Shown here: in pieces, positions 35,942 through 44,131 of the stretch | Numbering within the stretch: the stretch's first letter is position 1 | Layout of the letters: each line of letters opens with the position of its first letter | Source of the DNA: JADFJB01 sp964464595 | GTDB lineage: Bacteria > Zhuqueibacterota > JdFR-76 > DREG01 | NCBI GenBank assembly: GCA_964464595.1 | Contig: CAYXGW010000001.1 | Coordinates: forward strand, 124,001 to 188,000 | Length of the DNA stretch: 64,000 bases | Direction: 5' to 3' | Notes under the pieces: generated by a model | Seen by the model: only the letters and a program-made list of their open reading frames with translations | Told to the model about the DNA's origin: nothing | Databases searched by the model: none | Made by a program: the position numbers and the translations under genes

Positions 35942-36757
35942 CTAAAAACCGTTCCGTTTACAATATTTTGCTAAATCTTCTATGTCTCTAACAAACTCTG
36001 GAAACAATTTAAATACAATGAAAGCCTGTTCTCGACTTAATTTTGGTGGTTTATCTTGGGGATGTCCCAAATCATTCCGTTGTCTACGAATTAAATCATA
36101 TAGAGAAGTAAGAGTCATGTCGATCGATTCCGGTAGTTTTTCCCTTCTAACAACCGAAGGTAAATCTTGATATCTTTGAACGACCCAACGATGCTTGGTT
36201 TTAACTGAAAGTCCACCATCTAGCTTCTTTATGTCATTAGAGTTCTTTAATGAAGATTGAATTGCATTACATAGATTAAGAAATACACTTTCTGCTGCTA
36301 CTCCCAATAATAATACTGATGCTACATGACATCCAGAATTGAAGCATCTAAGCGATTCTTCAATATAAGTTATAGCAACTTTTGTTAAAACAGAACCTTT
36401 AACTGATTTGATTTCATCTAAATATCCAGTTGGATCATGTGGTACAAATCGTTCAGTTTTTAAAACCATTTCTCCGTAATCTGTTATTCTAAAAAAGGGT
36501 AGATTTGGATTAGCTGAATCGCAACCCACTGTTAATACACCCTGAATTATTAATTGCCACATTACCTCGTTTGCTAATACTACGAAACGCCATCTTAAAT
36601 CTTGATGCTCAAACTCGACATAAGGTGAGTCATGTTGCGCCCAATCGTAGTCGAATCGGCTCCAGGTAGTGTCGTGCTTCAGTCGGTCAAATATAATTTG
36701 CCGTACCAACTCAAGGTTATTAAAATCGGATTCTCTAAAGATTGTTTTTGCTGGCAT
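35942..36757 (-). CDS. HEPN-motif protein (possible RNase)
   Basis: The first 110 residues are unassigned. The C-terminal part has a helix pair typical of DUF4145/HEPN proteins (YIEESLRCFNSGCHVASVLL) and the motif Arg227-Asn228-DLG-His232 (R-x4-H), the usual HEPN ribonuclease signature. HEPN proteins cleave RNA in toxin-antitoxin and defence systems. No minimal nucleotidyltransferase partner lies nearby. It is a single-gene cassette upstream of the Shedu-like gene, with an attC-like site between them. Confidence 0.55.
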   Translation of the reverse strand: MPAKTIFRESDFNNLELVRQIIFDRLKHDTTWSRFDYDWAQHDSPYVEFEHQDLRWRFVVLANEVMWQLIIQGVLTVGCDSANPNLPFFRITDYGEMVLKTERFVPHDPTGYLDEIKSVKGSVLTKVAITYIEESLRCFNSGCHVASVLLLGVAAESVFLNLCNAIQSSLKNSNDIKKLDGGLSVKTKHRWVVQRYQDLPSVVRREKLPESIDMTLTSLYDLIRRQRNDLGHPQDKPPKLSREQAFIVFKLFPEFVRDIEDLAKYCKRNGF

Positions 36758-36793
36758 TTCTATTTCTATGTCAGTTGACCATTTTCAGATTAC

Positions 36794-36919
36794 AGATAAC
36801 TTACTAATAAGTAGAAAACTTTCCGTCATAACACGTTATAGAATAAAAAATAGCTCGGCTAACCCATTCTTGCAAATTCATTTTATCATTTGCACAAAAA
36901 ACCCTGCGCGCCCGCTTTG
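36794..36919 (-). repeat. cassette repeat R1 (promoter/leader repeat)
   Basis: A copy of the Region 6 repeat. In minus orientation it holds the TATAAC box (plus 36835-36840), then after five bases ATG (36829) opening the leader MTESFLLISKLSVI. The leader ends at 36785, 27 bases before the HEPN gene start at 36757. Its end reads GTTATCT (36794-36800), attC R'-like. It directly abuts the duplicated 2OG tail. Confidence 0.75.
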
Positions 36920-37061
36920 AAGCTTATCCAAGTCGCCCGAAAAACGTCATACGTGCCGATTCCGAAAGCGATATACCGGGCCGGGTGTTGTATGCAAGTA
37001 CCACCAGCATTCGGGTACGGAACCCTTTCACCGGCGTAACAAGGTGCATCGAATTACGCCC
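36920..37061 (-). pseudogene. 3' tail of a 2OG-Fe(II) oxygenase gene
   Basis: The 142 bases are nearly identical to 39394-39535, the last 46 or so codons of the oxygenase at 39398-40183. The frame contains GRNSMH and SESARMTFFGRLG and has no start of its own. Here it is inserted between an attC left end (ACCTAAC at 37074-37080) and repeat R1. Confidence 0.9.
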
Positions 37062-37074
37062 TAAAATAATCTTG

Positions 37075-38160
37075 TTAGGTGTATAATATTTTATGTTCTT
37101 TTGCACTATAAATATATGCAAAATCATTTTTCTGCTTTTTTATTCTTTTAACATTTCTTTTCTTAACTAGACAATGACTAATTTCTATTAAACCTGATAA
37201 AGATCCAAAAAAAAGAAGTATTGGAGTAAATGGACTTACAATAGTTCCTAATGCTGTTGACCAAAATGATGGAGATTTGATATTAATTATTGTTTTAGAT
37301 ATACTTAATACTTTCTCAAGTTTTGAGTCAGACATCAATTTATCCAATCCAATAATATTTTTCTTAAGTTTTTCTTGGAATTTTAACAAATTATACTTTA
37401 AATGAGAATAATCATTAGAGTCCTTTATTAAGTCATAAAAATCATCCATGACCACACGAAAATTAAGTAATTCATCCTTTCTTTTATTTTTAAAATCAAG
37501 TATATCTCCTAATTTAGAATCCTCTCTTGGGCTTGGAAGTGCATTTATAAATTTTATGTTTAAGCAATTATATACCTTTTCGTTAGAAATGGGATCAAAG
37601 ATTAATTTCTCATATTCAGAGTAATCCGAGCCAGGAATTGTTACATTTTTATCTACAAAAGATATATATTTTGCCAGCAATGCCATATAAAGTAAAGCCG
37701 TATTTTCTTCAAAAAGATACCATTCATGATTATCTCCGGAATTTACTTTAGCTAAATTCTTTTGCGATAAATAGTTAAATATAAACGAAGATACTTTATG
37801 GTTATGAATTTTTACAAATTTATAAGTTTTATTATTTGATATTAAGTTTTGAAAAAAAGAACCTGAAAAAATTGATTTAAATTCTTTTTCTAATTCTGAA
37901 GCTGGTTTCATCATTTCATTACCCAAAATCAATGCTTCTGGATTAATAAATCTAAATACTCCATTATCCTTTAATAATTTCATATCTTCTGATAGCGTTA
38001 TTAGCGGTTCTTTTGAAAAAACACCACGTGGTACAATTGAAGCAACTTCGTCCCAATAAAGCAATGCTTTCCTGATCCAAGAACCATCAGGAATTGAAAT
38101 TGTAGGATAATAAAGTAAAGTACGTTTTATTCGTTCATCATCATTATTAATTTCTTCCAT
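37075..38160 (-). CDS. DUF6236 family protein
   Basis: The 361-residue chain opens with RTLLYYPTISIPDGSWIRKALLYWDEVASIVP, characteristic of DUF6236 proteins, which are often found in defence islands or cassettes. A hydrophobic stretch near residues 300-325 suggests a C-terminal membrane anchor. AAAGGA lies seven bases before ATG. The stop codon (plus 37075-37077) falls inside ACCTAAC, the start of the next attC, a classic cassette arrangement. Function is unknown. Confidence 0.72.
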   Translation of the reverse strand: MEEINNDDERIKRTLLYYPTISIPDGSWIRKALLYWDEVASIVPRGVFSKEPLITLSEDMKLLKDNGVFRFINPEALILGNEMMKPASELEKEFKSIFSGSFFQNLISNNKTYKFVKIHNHKVSSFIFNYLSQKNLAKVNSGDNHEWYLFEENTALLYMALLAKYISFVDKNVTIPGSDYSEYEKLIFDPISNEKVYNCLNIKFINALPSPREDSKLGDILDFKNKRKDELLNFRVVMDDFYDLIKDSNDYSHLKYNLLKFQEKLKKNIIGLDKLMSDSKLEKVLSISKTIINIKSPSFWSTALGTIVSPFTPILLFFGSLSGLIEISHCLVKKRNVKRIKKQKNDFAYIYSAKEHKILYT

Positions 38161-38194
38161 TTTTAAATTCCTTTAAAACAAGTATTTTATTTGC

Positions 38195-38330
38195 GTATAA
38201 CTTAACAATAAGTGGAAAACTTTCCGCCACAACACACTATAGAATAAAAAATAACTCTGCTAACCCATTCTTGCCAATTCATTTTATCATTTTCCAAAAA
38301 AACCCTCGCGCGCATTAGTGCTGCTGCTCA
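38195..38330 (-). repeat. cassette repeat R2 (promoter/leader repeat)
   Basis: Minus orientation: TATAGT (plus 38236-38241), five bases, then GTG (38230) opening VAESFPLIVKLYANKILVL and ending TAA at 38147. This overlaps the DUF6236 start at 38160 by 14 bases. The end reads GTTATAC. The other end holds GAGCAGCAGCACTAATGCGC. Confidence 0.75.
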
Positions 38331-38420
38331 ATGTTCGCTTTTGTATTATTTCTATTTTAGTTGGAGTTGAAGGATTGGACGGAATAGTTGCGTGCCACTC
38401 CCGACTAGGGGGTACATGAA

Positions 38421-39218
38421 TTAAAAAAAGCTGCTATTTATTGTGCAATCTAAATTTATTATTTCAGCATGTCTAATATTTAAAATGTCAAAAGGCATTT
38501 CCTTATATTCATATACAATTCCAATAAATTCAAAAGTGTCAATACTTGTTTGATCATATTTAAATACAGGAGAGCCGCTTAATCCTCCAAGATCATCTGT
38601 TCTTGTAGTATCAAAATCAATATTCCGTTTATTATAAACCCAATATTCTCTATCGAATTGACATGTAACTCTGCTTTCAAATGTATGAGTTACGGGAATC
38701 GGACCTATACTTAAAGATGCCATTGAAAAATAAAAGGGAGAAACTTCTTTTCTGAATATCTTTGGAAAACCACCCAAAATAACAAGATCATTTTTCTTAA
38801 TTTTTGTAGGCGGCCATGAGCTTGGATTTATAAACTCACTACCGATATTTTTTTCATATTGAATTTTATTTAATTCATATCCTTCAAGGCTAAATATTGC
38901 AATATCAAATTTTTTGCTTCTATCAATTAAGGACTTATATGGATCAATTTGTAGATTTCCAAATGCGAATAAACATTCTTTACCTGCATTAATTATTTTA
39001 TCATATTTTCTTAAAACATGATCACAAGTAATTCCAATATAAGTATTTTTTAATTTTATTAATGAACCAGTTCCATTGAAGAATTCTGATTTTTTAAAAT
39101 CGTTTGGATTCTCAATTATGTTTACTGAGATTGAAAACAATAATGGATATTTTGAGAGTTGATTACCTAATGGTCCCTTAGCAATCTCTATTAATTCTTT
39201 TTTAGTATATTTTGCCAT
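38421..39218 (-). CDS. trypsin-like serine protease
   Basis: The 265-residue protein keeps the chymotrypsin-fold triad: His67 in GITCDHVL, Asp105 in KKFDIAIFSL and Ser214 in GGLSGSPVF. There is no signal peptide, so it is cytoplasmic. Such cytoplasmic trypsin-like proteases appear as effectors in bacterial conflict systems, but there is no partner in the cassette. Its start (39218) overlaps the leader frame of repeat R3. Confidence 0.8.
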   Translation of the reverse strand: MAKYTKKELIEIAKGPLGNQLSKYPLLFSISVNIIENPNDFKKSEFFNGTGSLIKLKNTYIGITCDHVLRKYDKIINAGKECLFAFGNLQIDPYKSLIDRSKKFDIAIFSLEGYELNKIQYEKNIGSEFINPSSWPPTKIKKNDLVILGGFPKIFRKEVSPFYFSMASLSIGPIPVTHTFESRVTCQFDREYWVYNKRNIDFDTTRTDDLGGLSGSPVFKYDQTSIDTFEFIGIVYEYKEMPFDILNIRHAEIINLDCTINSSFF

Positions 39219-39243
39219 TAGAAATTATATGAAATTCATATAA

Positions 39244-39345
39244 GCATAACTTAGTAATAAGTGAAAAACTTTCCGCCATAACAAATTATAAAATAAAAAA
39301 TAGCTCGGCTAAACCATTCTTGCCAATTCATTTTATCATTCAGTA
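39244..39345 (-). repeat. cassette repeat R3 (promoter/leader repeat)
   Basis: Minus orientation: TATAAT (plus 39285-39290), five bases, ATG (39279) opening MAESFSLITKLCLYEF. The frame stops at 39202, overlapping the protease gene start (39218). End GTTATGC (39244-39250). Upstream it joins the 2OG gene tail through a variable segment. Confidence 0.75.
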
Positions 39346-39397
39346 AATCCTCCCTTTGCGGGTCCGTTTTTGGCCAATAGCCAACAATGTCGCAAGC

Positions 39398-40183
39398 TTA
39401 TCCAAGTCGCCCGAAAAACGTCATCCGCGCCGATTCCGAAAGCGATATACCGGGCTTGGCGTTGTATGCAAGTACCACCAGCATACGGGTACGGAACCCT
39501 TTAACCGGTGTAACGCGGTGCATCGAATTACGCCCGCGAAATAGTACGAGAGCACTAGGGTCCATCGCCAGAGTCTTGGTTGGTACGTCGCCATCGAGAA
39601 TTTCCCCGGCAAGCTCATAGTTCATTTCACCGCTGTCGGCATCGCGTACGTCTGTCACGTATTCAAACGCGCCTCCGCTTTCAGGGCTCTGAATCAGCAG
39701 TGTGATAGCAAAGGAAGAATTGTCGAAATGCCAGCCCAGCTCCTGTCCCTCACTTGCATAATGAAGGTTGATCGAAGACAAAGCATCGCCATATTCGTGC
39801 AGCTCGGCTTCATCGAGAACGGCGCACAAAAACTCACGAAACTCCGTGGCGTCATAGAGCGTGTGCAGCACCGAGGCGGCAGGGATCTGGTCAGTAGTGA
39901 TACATCCTTTTGACGAAGCAACTTCCCGGTTTCGCGGATGGTCGGCCGGATATTGAGGGTCAGGCGGTTTGAGGTAAATATTGTGGTTTTTGACCGTGTA
40001 GAAAGCGAGGTGCCTGTTTTCTTCACCTTCACTTTGAATAGACACAATTGCCGCCGGTTTCAAGAAATTAGACATGACCAGCACCCCGTTTTCGACCAGC
40101 GTGCGTTTACACTCGCTGCGAAAATTGTCATCTTTTAACGGGTATTGTTCCAGGTCGATTACGTTTGCCAATAACTGATTCAT
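39398..40183 (-). CDS. 2OG-Fe(II) oxygenase
   Basis: The metal triad is visible: His152-x-Asp154 in GWHFDNSSF and His222 in SMHRVTP, with Arg231/233 in RTRMLVVLAY for 2-oxoglutarate. The double-stranded beta-helix layout is close to the HalD/BesD/ArpA type proteins, but the Asp means a hydroxylase, since halogenases have Gly or Ala there. The substrate is unknown. It is a single-gene cassette, and its 3' 142 bases are duplicated at 36920-37061. The rare-looking GC-rich codon use differs from the AT-rich neighbours. Confidence 0.85.
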   Translation of the reverse strand: MNQLLANVIDLEQYPLKDDNFRSECKRTLVENGVLVMSNFLKPAAIVSIQSEGEENRHLAFYTVKNHNIYLKPPDPQYPADHPRNREVASSKGCITTDQIPAASVLHTLYDATEFREFLCAVLDEAELHEYGDALSSINLHYASEGQELGWHFDNSSFAITLLIQSPESGGAFEYVTDVRDADSGEMNYELAGEILDGDVPTKTLAMDPSALVLFRGRNSMHRVTPVKGFRTRMLVVLAYNAKPGISLSESARMTFFGRLG

Positions 40184-40439
40184 GTCGATTCTCGTAATTA
40201 TGAAGCACTAACGATTTGGTCAGCTGAGCCGACGAATACGCACTGACCTCTAATAACGAAATAAACTTTCCACCCCTCAAAACTCTGCAATCGCGCTAGA
40301 GCTTAGGCATCGGCTGCACTAAAATGTAAGAAAAACACCAATCCCAAGCATAGTCTAAAGGTGCTATGCTATATTTGTGCAGGGAACCCTCGCGCCGTTG
40401 AAGCTAAACACCACCGAGTTGGCTCTGGCGCGTTTTAAG

Positions 40440-40952
40440 TCATCCAAACTTTCCTTGGGCAAACAATTGAAAATACTCCAATTTCTTATCCAATTGTTTG
40501 CATTGACTTTGTAAATCACTCCACCATTGAGGAGACCGAGATAAAGAATCCTCCATCTGGTTAGAATAAGCAATTTCCCTTGCCAAGTTTCTGAGGCGTG
40601 TATAAACTATTGCAATGCTCTCCCAACAACAAGGGTCAGATTCTTTTGATGGAAGATTATGCACAGTGTAGTTTCTTTTTTTTGCCAACACCGCATCAAA
40701 CTGGTTTGATTGTTGAATAAAAACATGCAAGAGCGTTTTCATTTCTCTGTACTGTCCGTAGATTTGTACCATCTCAACGTTATGCGTGGTCAATCTTATT
40801 GAAGCAACAATAGACCTCCTAAAACTATTAAACTGACTCGCGGTTTTGCGCAAATCCTGAAGATGAGAAGAATAATCATTCTCAGATGCGCTGATTGGGA
40901 CTAGTCCGCTCAAACAAATTATACAGAAAGAAAAAATAAATTTTGTTGACAT
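40440..40952 (-). CDS. secreted hypothetical protein
   Basis: I start at the ATG at 40952 because AAAGGAG lies six bases upstream; an in-frame ATG at 40970 precedes the site. A signal peptide (KFIFSFCIICLSGLVPISA) leads into a helical, cysteine-containing mature part. No family recognised. GTTAGGC (attC R' end) lies 35 bases upstream, so this is probably a cassette. The 256-base gap to the oxygenase gene holds a GTTAGTG end at 40206 and nothing else clear. Confidence 0.6.
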   Translation of the reverse strand: MSTKFIFSFCIICLSGLVPISASENDYSSHLQDLRKTASQFNSFRRSIVASIRLTTHNVEMVQIYGQYREMKTLLHVFIQQSNQFDAVLAKKRNYTVHNLPSKESDPCCWESIAIVYTRLRNLAREIAYSNQMEDSLSRSPQWWSDLQSQCKQLDKKLEYFQLFAQGKFG

Positions 40953-41009
40953 CCCACACTCCTTTCTCATTCCTAAAGTAATTCAAGCCTAACAGAACTG
41001 GAAAAAACT

Positions 41010-41273
41010 TCATAAATCCAAGTAATTGATTTTACCCAGTAGCCAATTTCCAACAATAAAGGCAGCTTTTAAGTTGTCACCTCCACTTGAGGTAAAAATA
41101 AAGGTATCAATATCTCGATAAGATATCGAATAAAAATCCTCAATAGTAGCCATTAAGATTATCTCTCCTTTACCAATTTTACGCCATGCAGATAATGCTC
41201 TGAGTTTACCTTTGAGATCAACTGAGTTACTCTTCCAACCTATTATGGTAATAAGTGGAAATCTTTCCGCCAT
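41010..41273 (-). CDS. small ORF starting inside a cassette repeat
   Basis: The reading frame begins MAERFPLITIIGWKS, where the first ten residues are encoded by the promoter/leader repeat (R4, about 41239-41282). It then runs without a stop into unique sequence for 87 residues. No family known. The C-terminal half is aliphatic (KAAFIVGNWLLGKINYL). It looks like a protein that uses the repeat leader as its N-terminus. Whether it is expressed is uncertain. Confidence 0.4.
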   Translation of the reverse strand: MAERFPLITIIGWKSNSVDLKGKLRALSAWRKIGKGEIILMATIEDFYSISYRDIDTFIFTSSGGDNLKAAFIVGNWLLGKINYLDL

Positions 41274-41282
41274 AAAAATATC
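41239..41282 (-). repeat. cassette repeat R4 (short, partial)
   Basis: Only the end of the repeat is kept (GGCGGAAAGATTTCCACTTAT), with ATG at 41273. No TATAAT box remains upstream. Confidence 0.6.
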
Positions 41283-41408
41283 AACTCATTACGACTTTAA
41301 AGCCCATACCTGTCTTTCATCCCTTGAACAACGTTTTTGCGACAGCAAAACAAGCGCCGCTTTTGATTGTCTGATGGAGCTATTTGTCATGTGTTTAGTT
41401 TTTAACAA

Positions 41409-42539
41409 TTATGGTATCAGAAGACTAAAATCAGCTGTTCCAACTGAGACTCCATTAACCATTATCTCCACCGTATGGACACCAGGATAATAAACCCGAG
41501 TTGTTATCTTTTTAATGGCGTGTTTCTTTGTCGAGGTGAGAACCTTATTCGCTTGCAGGGTTTTGTTCAGCCACTTAAACACTTTCGGTGAAGTTCTTCC
41601 ATTGGCTTTTTGGTGATGAATGATGTAGTCAATCATAAGTGGTTGCACATGAATTGAATCAGAAATTATTGACAATGTAAACTCCAAAGCATTACCAAAG
41701 ACAACTTCCGGCGTCTTCACGTCAATGATTGCCTTGCGAATTTTTGGTGGTTCGTAACCAAATACCTGCAATACTTTTTTGTGACCATTTTTTATCAAAG
41801 TTCGACAGGCATGACGAATTAATTTTTCCCGTTCCTTGCAAGCGCCTCTCATCCATTTTTTTGCAATTTCAGCAACGACATCAGGGTGATCTTTGGCTAT
41901 ATCATTCAGATTATTTGCTACCGAACGCCGCACATATTCTTCGTCATCATCTTTGAGAAGTTCTAATAGTTCAATAACAGGAAAGGGGTCTTTGATAAAC
42001 ATTGGCAACCGCATGGCCCAAGGTAATCGTGGACGGGTTCCTTCAGATACCAAACGCCTCACATGCCGATCGTTATCATTTGTCCATTTTTTCAGCATGG
42101 ATAAAGTTTTTTCGGTTGACTTCAGTAGAAAAAAACGAATGCCGAACTCTGAAGAAAAACGTTTCGTCAATTCTTTAAGCAACATCATTGATAAGTCAAA
42201 ATGATCCTGGCCACGCAAACCGACATAGTGAGTCATGGGCAGAATAGCCCAGCCGGCAATGCCATTTTCGTCAACGGTTACACCGAAAATATCGCCTTCC
42301 AGTGACGGACTAAGACTGGCAAGAATAATTTCTCCAGCTCTCATAAAATCACCGGGAAGATGCTTGATCATCGCCTGCATGATTTGATCGGAACGTTCTT
42401 TTAGTTCAAGCGAATCTAAATTTTTCGAGGCTGCGTCACAAAATCCTTTACGATCAAATTCAGAACACTGATTCTGAAAATGTTTCGCCATACCAAAAAT
42501 AATTTGTTTATTAAATGAATTTTTAAACGGCTCTGGCAT
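41409..42539 (-). CDS. AlkC-type DNA alkylation repair glycosylase
   Basis: The 376-residue chain has the HEAT-like alpha-alpha superhelix of the AlkC/AlkD superfamily, with the AlkC hallmark DRHVRRLVSEGTRPRLPWA and DDEEYVRRSVANNLNDIAKDHP. A beta-rich C-terminal region (KKITTRVYYPGVHTVEIMVNG) is an immunoglobulin-like extension seen in some AlkC proteins. AlkC removes positively charged alkylated purines without base flipping. It occupies a cassette-like position between R4 and the GDPD cassette. Confidence 0.85.
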   Translation of the reverse strand: MPEPFKNSFNKQIIFGMAKHFQNQCSEFDRKGFCDAASKNLDSLELKERSDQIMQAMIKHLPGDFMRAGEIILASLSPSLEGDIFGVTVDENGIAGWAILPMTHYVGLRGQDHFDLSMMLLKELTKRFSSEFGIRFFLLKSTEKTLSMLKKWTNDNDRHVRRLVSEGTRPRLPWAMRLPMFIKDPFPVIELLELLKDDDEEYVRRSVANNLNDIAKDHPDVVAEIAKKWMRGACKEREKLIRHACRTLIKNGHKKVLQVFGYEPPKIRKAIIDVKTPEVVFGNALEFTLSIISDSIHVQPLMIDYIIHHQKANGRTSPKVFKWLNKTLQANKVLTSTKKHAIKKITTRVYYPGVHTVEIMVNGVSVGTADFSLLIP

Positions 42540-42818
42540 ATGATCAATTTTCTGTTAGATATAGCTTTTAAGGATTCTCTGTCTAGCACACATAACAAGT
42601 AATTATTTAGTTTCTTCATATTCACCCCAAAGATTATAATTTTTTATTGATTTGCACGATAAAAGTACTAAAATATATGTTATATGTTTGGTAATGTTTT
42701 GGAATAATATTTTGGAATATTCGGATAAGCCGGTATTTTATAGTTAAAACGGAACAAAAATAAATCTATATCCTTGCTAAATTCAATTTCGTTTAGCGGG
42801 ATGTTAGCTATTATATGA

Positions 42819-43703
42819 ATGAAAAAATCAAAATACATATTAAGTGGTTTATTGGTGCTAATCTTGCTGTATATAACGGCATGGATAACCGAAGATAAAA
42901 CCCCAATAAATGAAATTAGCGAAATGGAAATAATATGTTATAGCTGTGGTCGTGGTGAGAATCCAGAAAATACAATCATTGGAATTGAACATTGCCAATC
43001 TGTAAATCCAAATTGGAGAATAGAAATGGATATTCAAATAACAAAGGATGAGAGATTGGTTTTATTTCACGACTACAACACTAAACGTATTACTGGTGAA
43101 GATAAACAGATTAATGAATTGACATTAGATGAAACCAGAGAACTAAATGTAGGCTATAACTTTAAATTTGAAAATCAATACGTTTACAGGAACAACCCAA
43201 TTCAAATCCCTGAACTCGAATCAGTTTTCAAGCAATTTCCTCAAGCCAAGTTACTTTTGGATGTACATACCAATAATTTATTGGCAACGGAGAAGTTAAT
43301 CGAGTTGGTTGAAAAATATTCACTGGTAGGTAATATTATCGTAGCTAGTCATTACGACGAAGTTATTGCAGCTTTCAAGGGTAAAAGACCAAATTGGAAA
43401 TATGGCGTACCTGCTAATGAAGCAAAGAAAATGATTTATAGTAGTTTTTTATATTTAGATAACCTGTTCCCCATAAAATCAGACGTTCTCATGCTTCCCC
43501 AAAAGGCTGGGAAAATCAATGTACTAACAAAAAGAGTTATAAATCATGCGAAAAAAAGAAATAAAAAACTATGGGCTTGGATGTATGAAGGAGAAATTGT
43601 GAAAAATGTAGATAGCAGAGCAGAATTGTTAAAAATGAAAGAAATTGGAGCCGATGGAGTTTTTACAGATTACCCACAAAAATTGATAAATGAAATACAG
43701 TAG
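42819..43703 (+). CDS. GDPD-like phosphodiesterase lacking the first catalytic His
   Basis: The GDPD barrel is recognisable: GRGENPENTI, RIEMDIQITKDERLVLFHD and the later LLLDVH and GADGVFTDYP motifs. An N-terminal hydrophobic segment (residues 6-24) anchors or exports it. The usual HRG entry motif reads YSC here, so the first catalytic His is missing and activity is doubtful; a base change or a diverged function are both possible. It is the only + strand cassette of Region 6. GTTAGCT lies just before its start and an attC-like element follows its stop. Confidence 0.8.
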   Translation: MKKSKYILSGLLVLILLYITAWITEDKTPINEISEMEIICYSCGRGENPENTIIGIEHCQSVNPNWRIEMDIQITKDERLVLFHDYNTKRITGEDKQINELTLDETRELNVGYNFKFENQYVYRNNPIQIPELESVFKQFPQAKLLLDVHTNNLLATEKLIELVEKYSLVGNIIVASHYDEVIAAFKGKRPNWKYGVPANEAKKMIYSSFLYLDNLFPIKSDVLMLPQKAGKINVLTKRVINHAKKRNKKLWAWMYEGEIVKNVDSRAELLKMKEIGADGVFTDYPQKLINEIQ

Positions 43704-43758
43704 CTAAAAATGTGTAAAATGTTAATGCTGAGCACGTCATTTACACCTACCGTTGTGA
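43704..43758 (+). repeat. attC-like element after the GDPD gene
   Basis: AATGTGTAAAATGTTAATG and CATTTACACCTACCGTTG form complementary arms. It is clearly the same subfamily as 62108-62184 (both contain AATGTGTAAAATG and CATTTACACC). Here it reads on the + strand, matching the inverted gene. Confidence 0.55.
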
Positions 43759-43931
43759 ACAAGATAAATGAAGAGAATACATAATAATGGTTTCCAGCGG
43801 ATTGCAGGGCTCGTGCATGATTTCCAAATTTCGAGTCCCATCAAAAAGGAGATATAAATAAACTGGATAACATTTTTCTTTGATTCGCATTTTGCGCCTA
43901 ACTTAGTCATAAGTGGATAACTTTCCGCCAT
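43737..43931 (-). CDS. possible leader-fused ORF (65 aa)
   Basis: The R5 repeat leader (MAESYPLMTKLGAK) runs on in frame for 65 codons into sequence antisense to the GDPD 3' flank. No family known. It most likely shows readthrough of the leader where the expected downstream cassette gene is missing. Low confidence as a real protein. Confidence 0.25.
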   Translation of the reverse strand: MAESYPLMTKLGAKCESKKNVIQFIYISFLMGLEIWKSCTSPAIRWKPLLCILFIYLVHNGRCK

Positions 43932-43962
43932 AACACATTTATAGAATAGAAAATATTTCATG
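43896..43962 (-). repeat. cassette repeat R5 (promoter/leader repeat)
   Basis: Minus orientation: TATAAA, six bases, ATG at 43931 opening MAESYPLMTKLGA. End GTTAGGC (43896-43902). The distal half of the repeat (CCATTCTTGCC region) is not kept. Confidence 0.7.
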
Positions 43963-44045
43963 TATCAGTTCATTATAGTAGACATAAACAAAATTGTCCA
44001 GATGATTAGTTGGTTTAACATATGCAAGATCCTTTCGAGATAGCT

Positions 44046-44125
44046 GCTAACGAAGCAATAATGTGGGTCAAAACCGCAGGTTTTAACGTCCCAGCCCGAA
44101 GGGCGAATTCATTGCCTTGTCAGGC
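44046..44125 (-). repeat. attC site after the PhzF gene
   Basis: A classic imperfect palindrome. The arms GCTAACGAAGCAATAATG (44046-) and CATTGCCTTGTCAGGC (44110-44125) are complementary with bulges, and the inner GGGTCAAAACC pairs with GGTTTTAACGTCCC. Core ends are GCTAAC and GTCAGGC. It begins a few bases past the PhzF stop codon, as expected of a cassette. Confidence 0.75.
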
Positions 44126-44131
44126 ATTTTC

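Noticed and set aside
40206..40426. attC site between the oxygenase and the secreted protein genes
   Set aside because: GTTAGTG and AGCCAAC are present but the interval is about 220 bases with no convincing complementary arms, so it was not listed.
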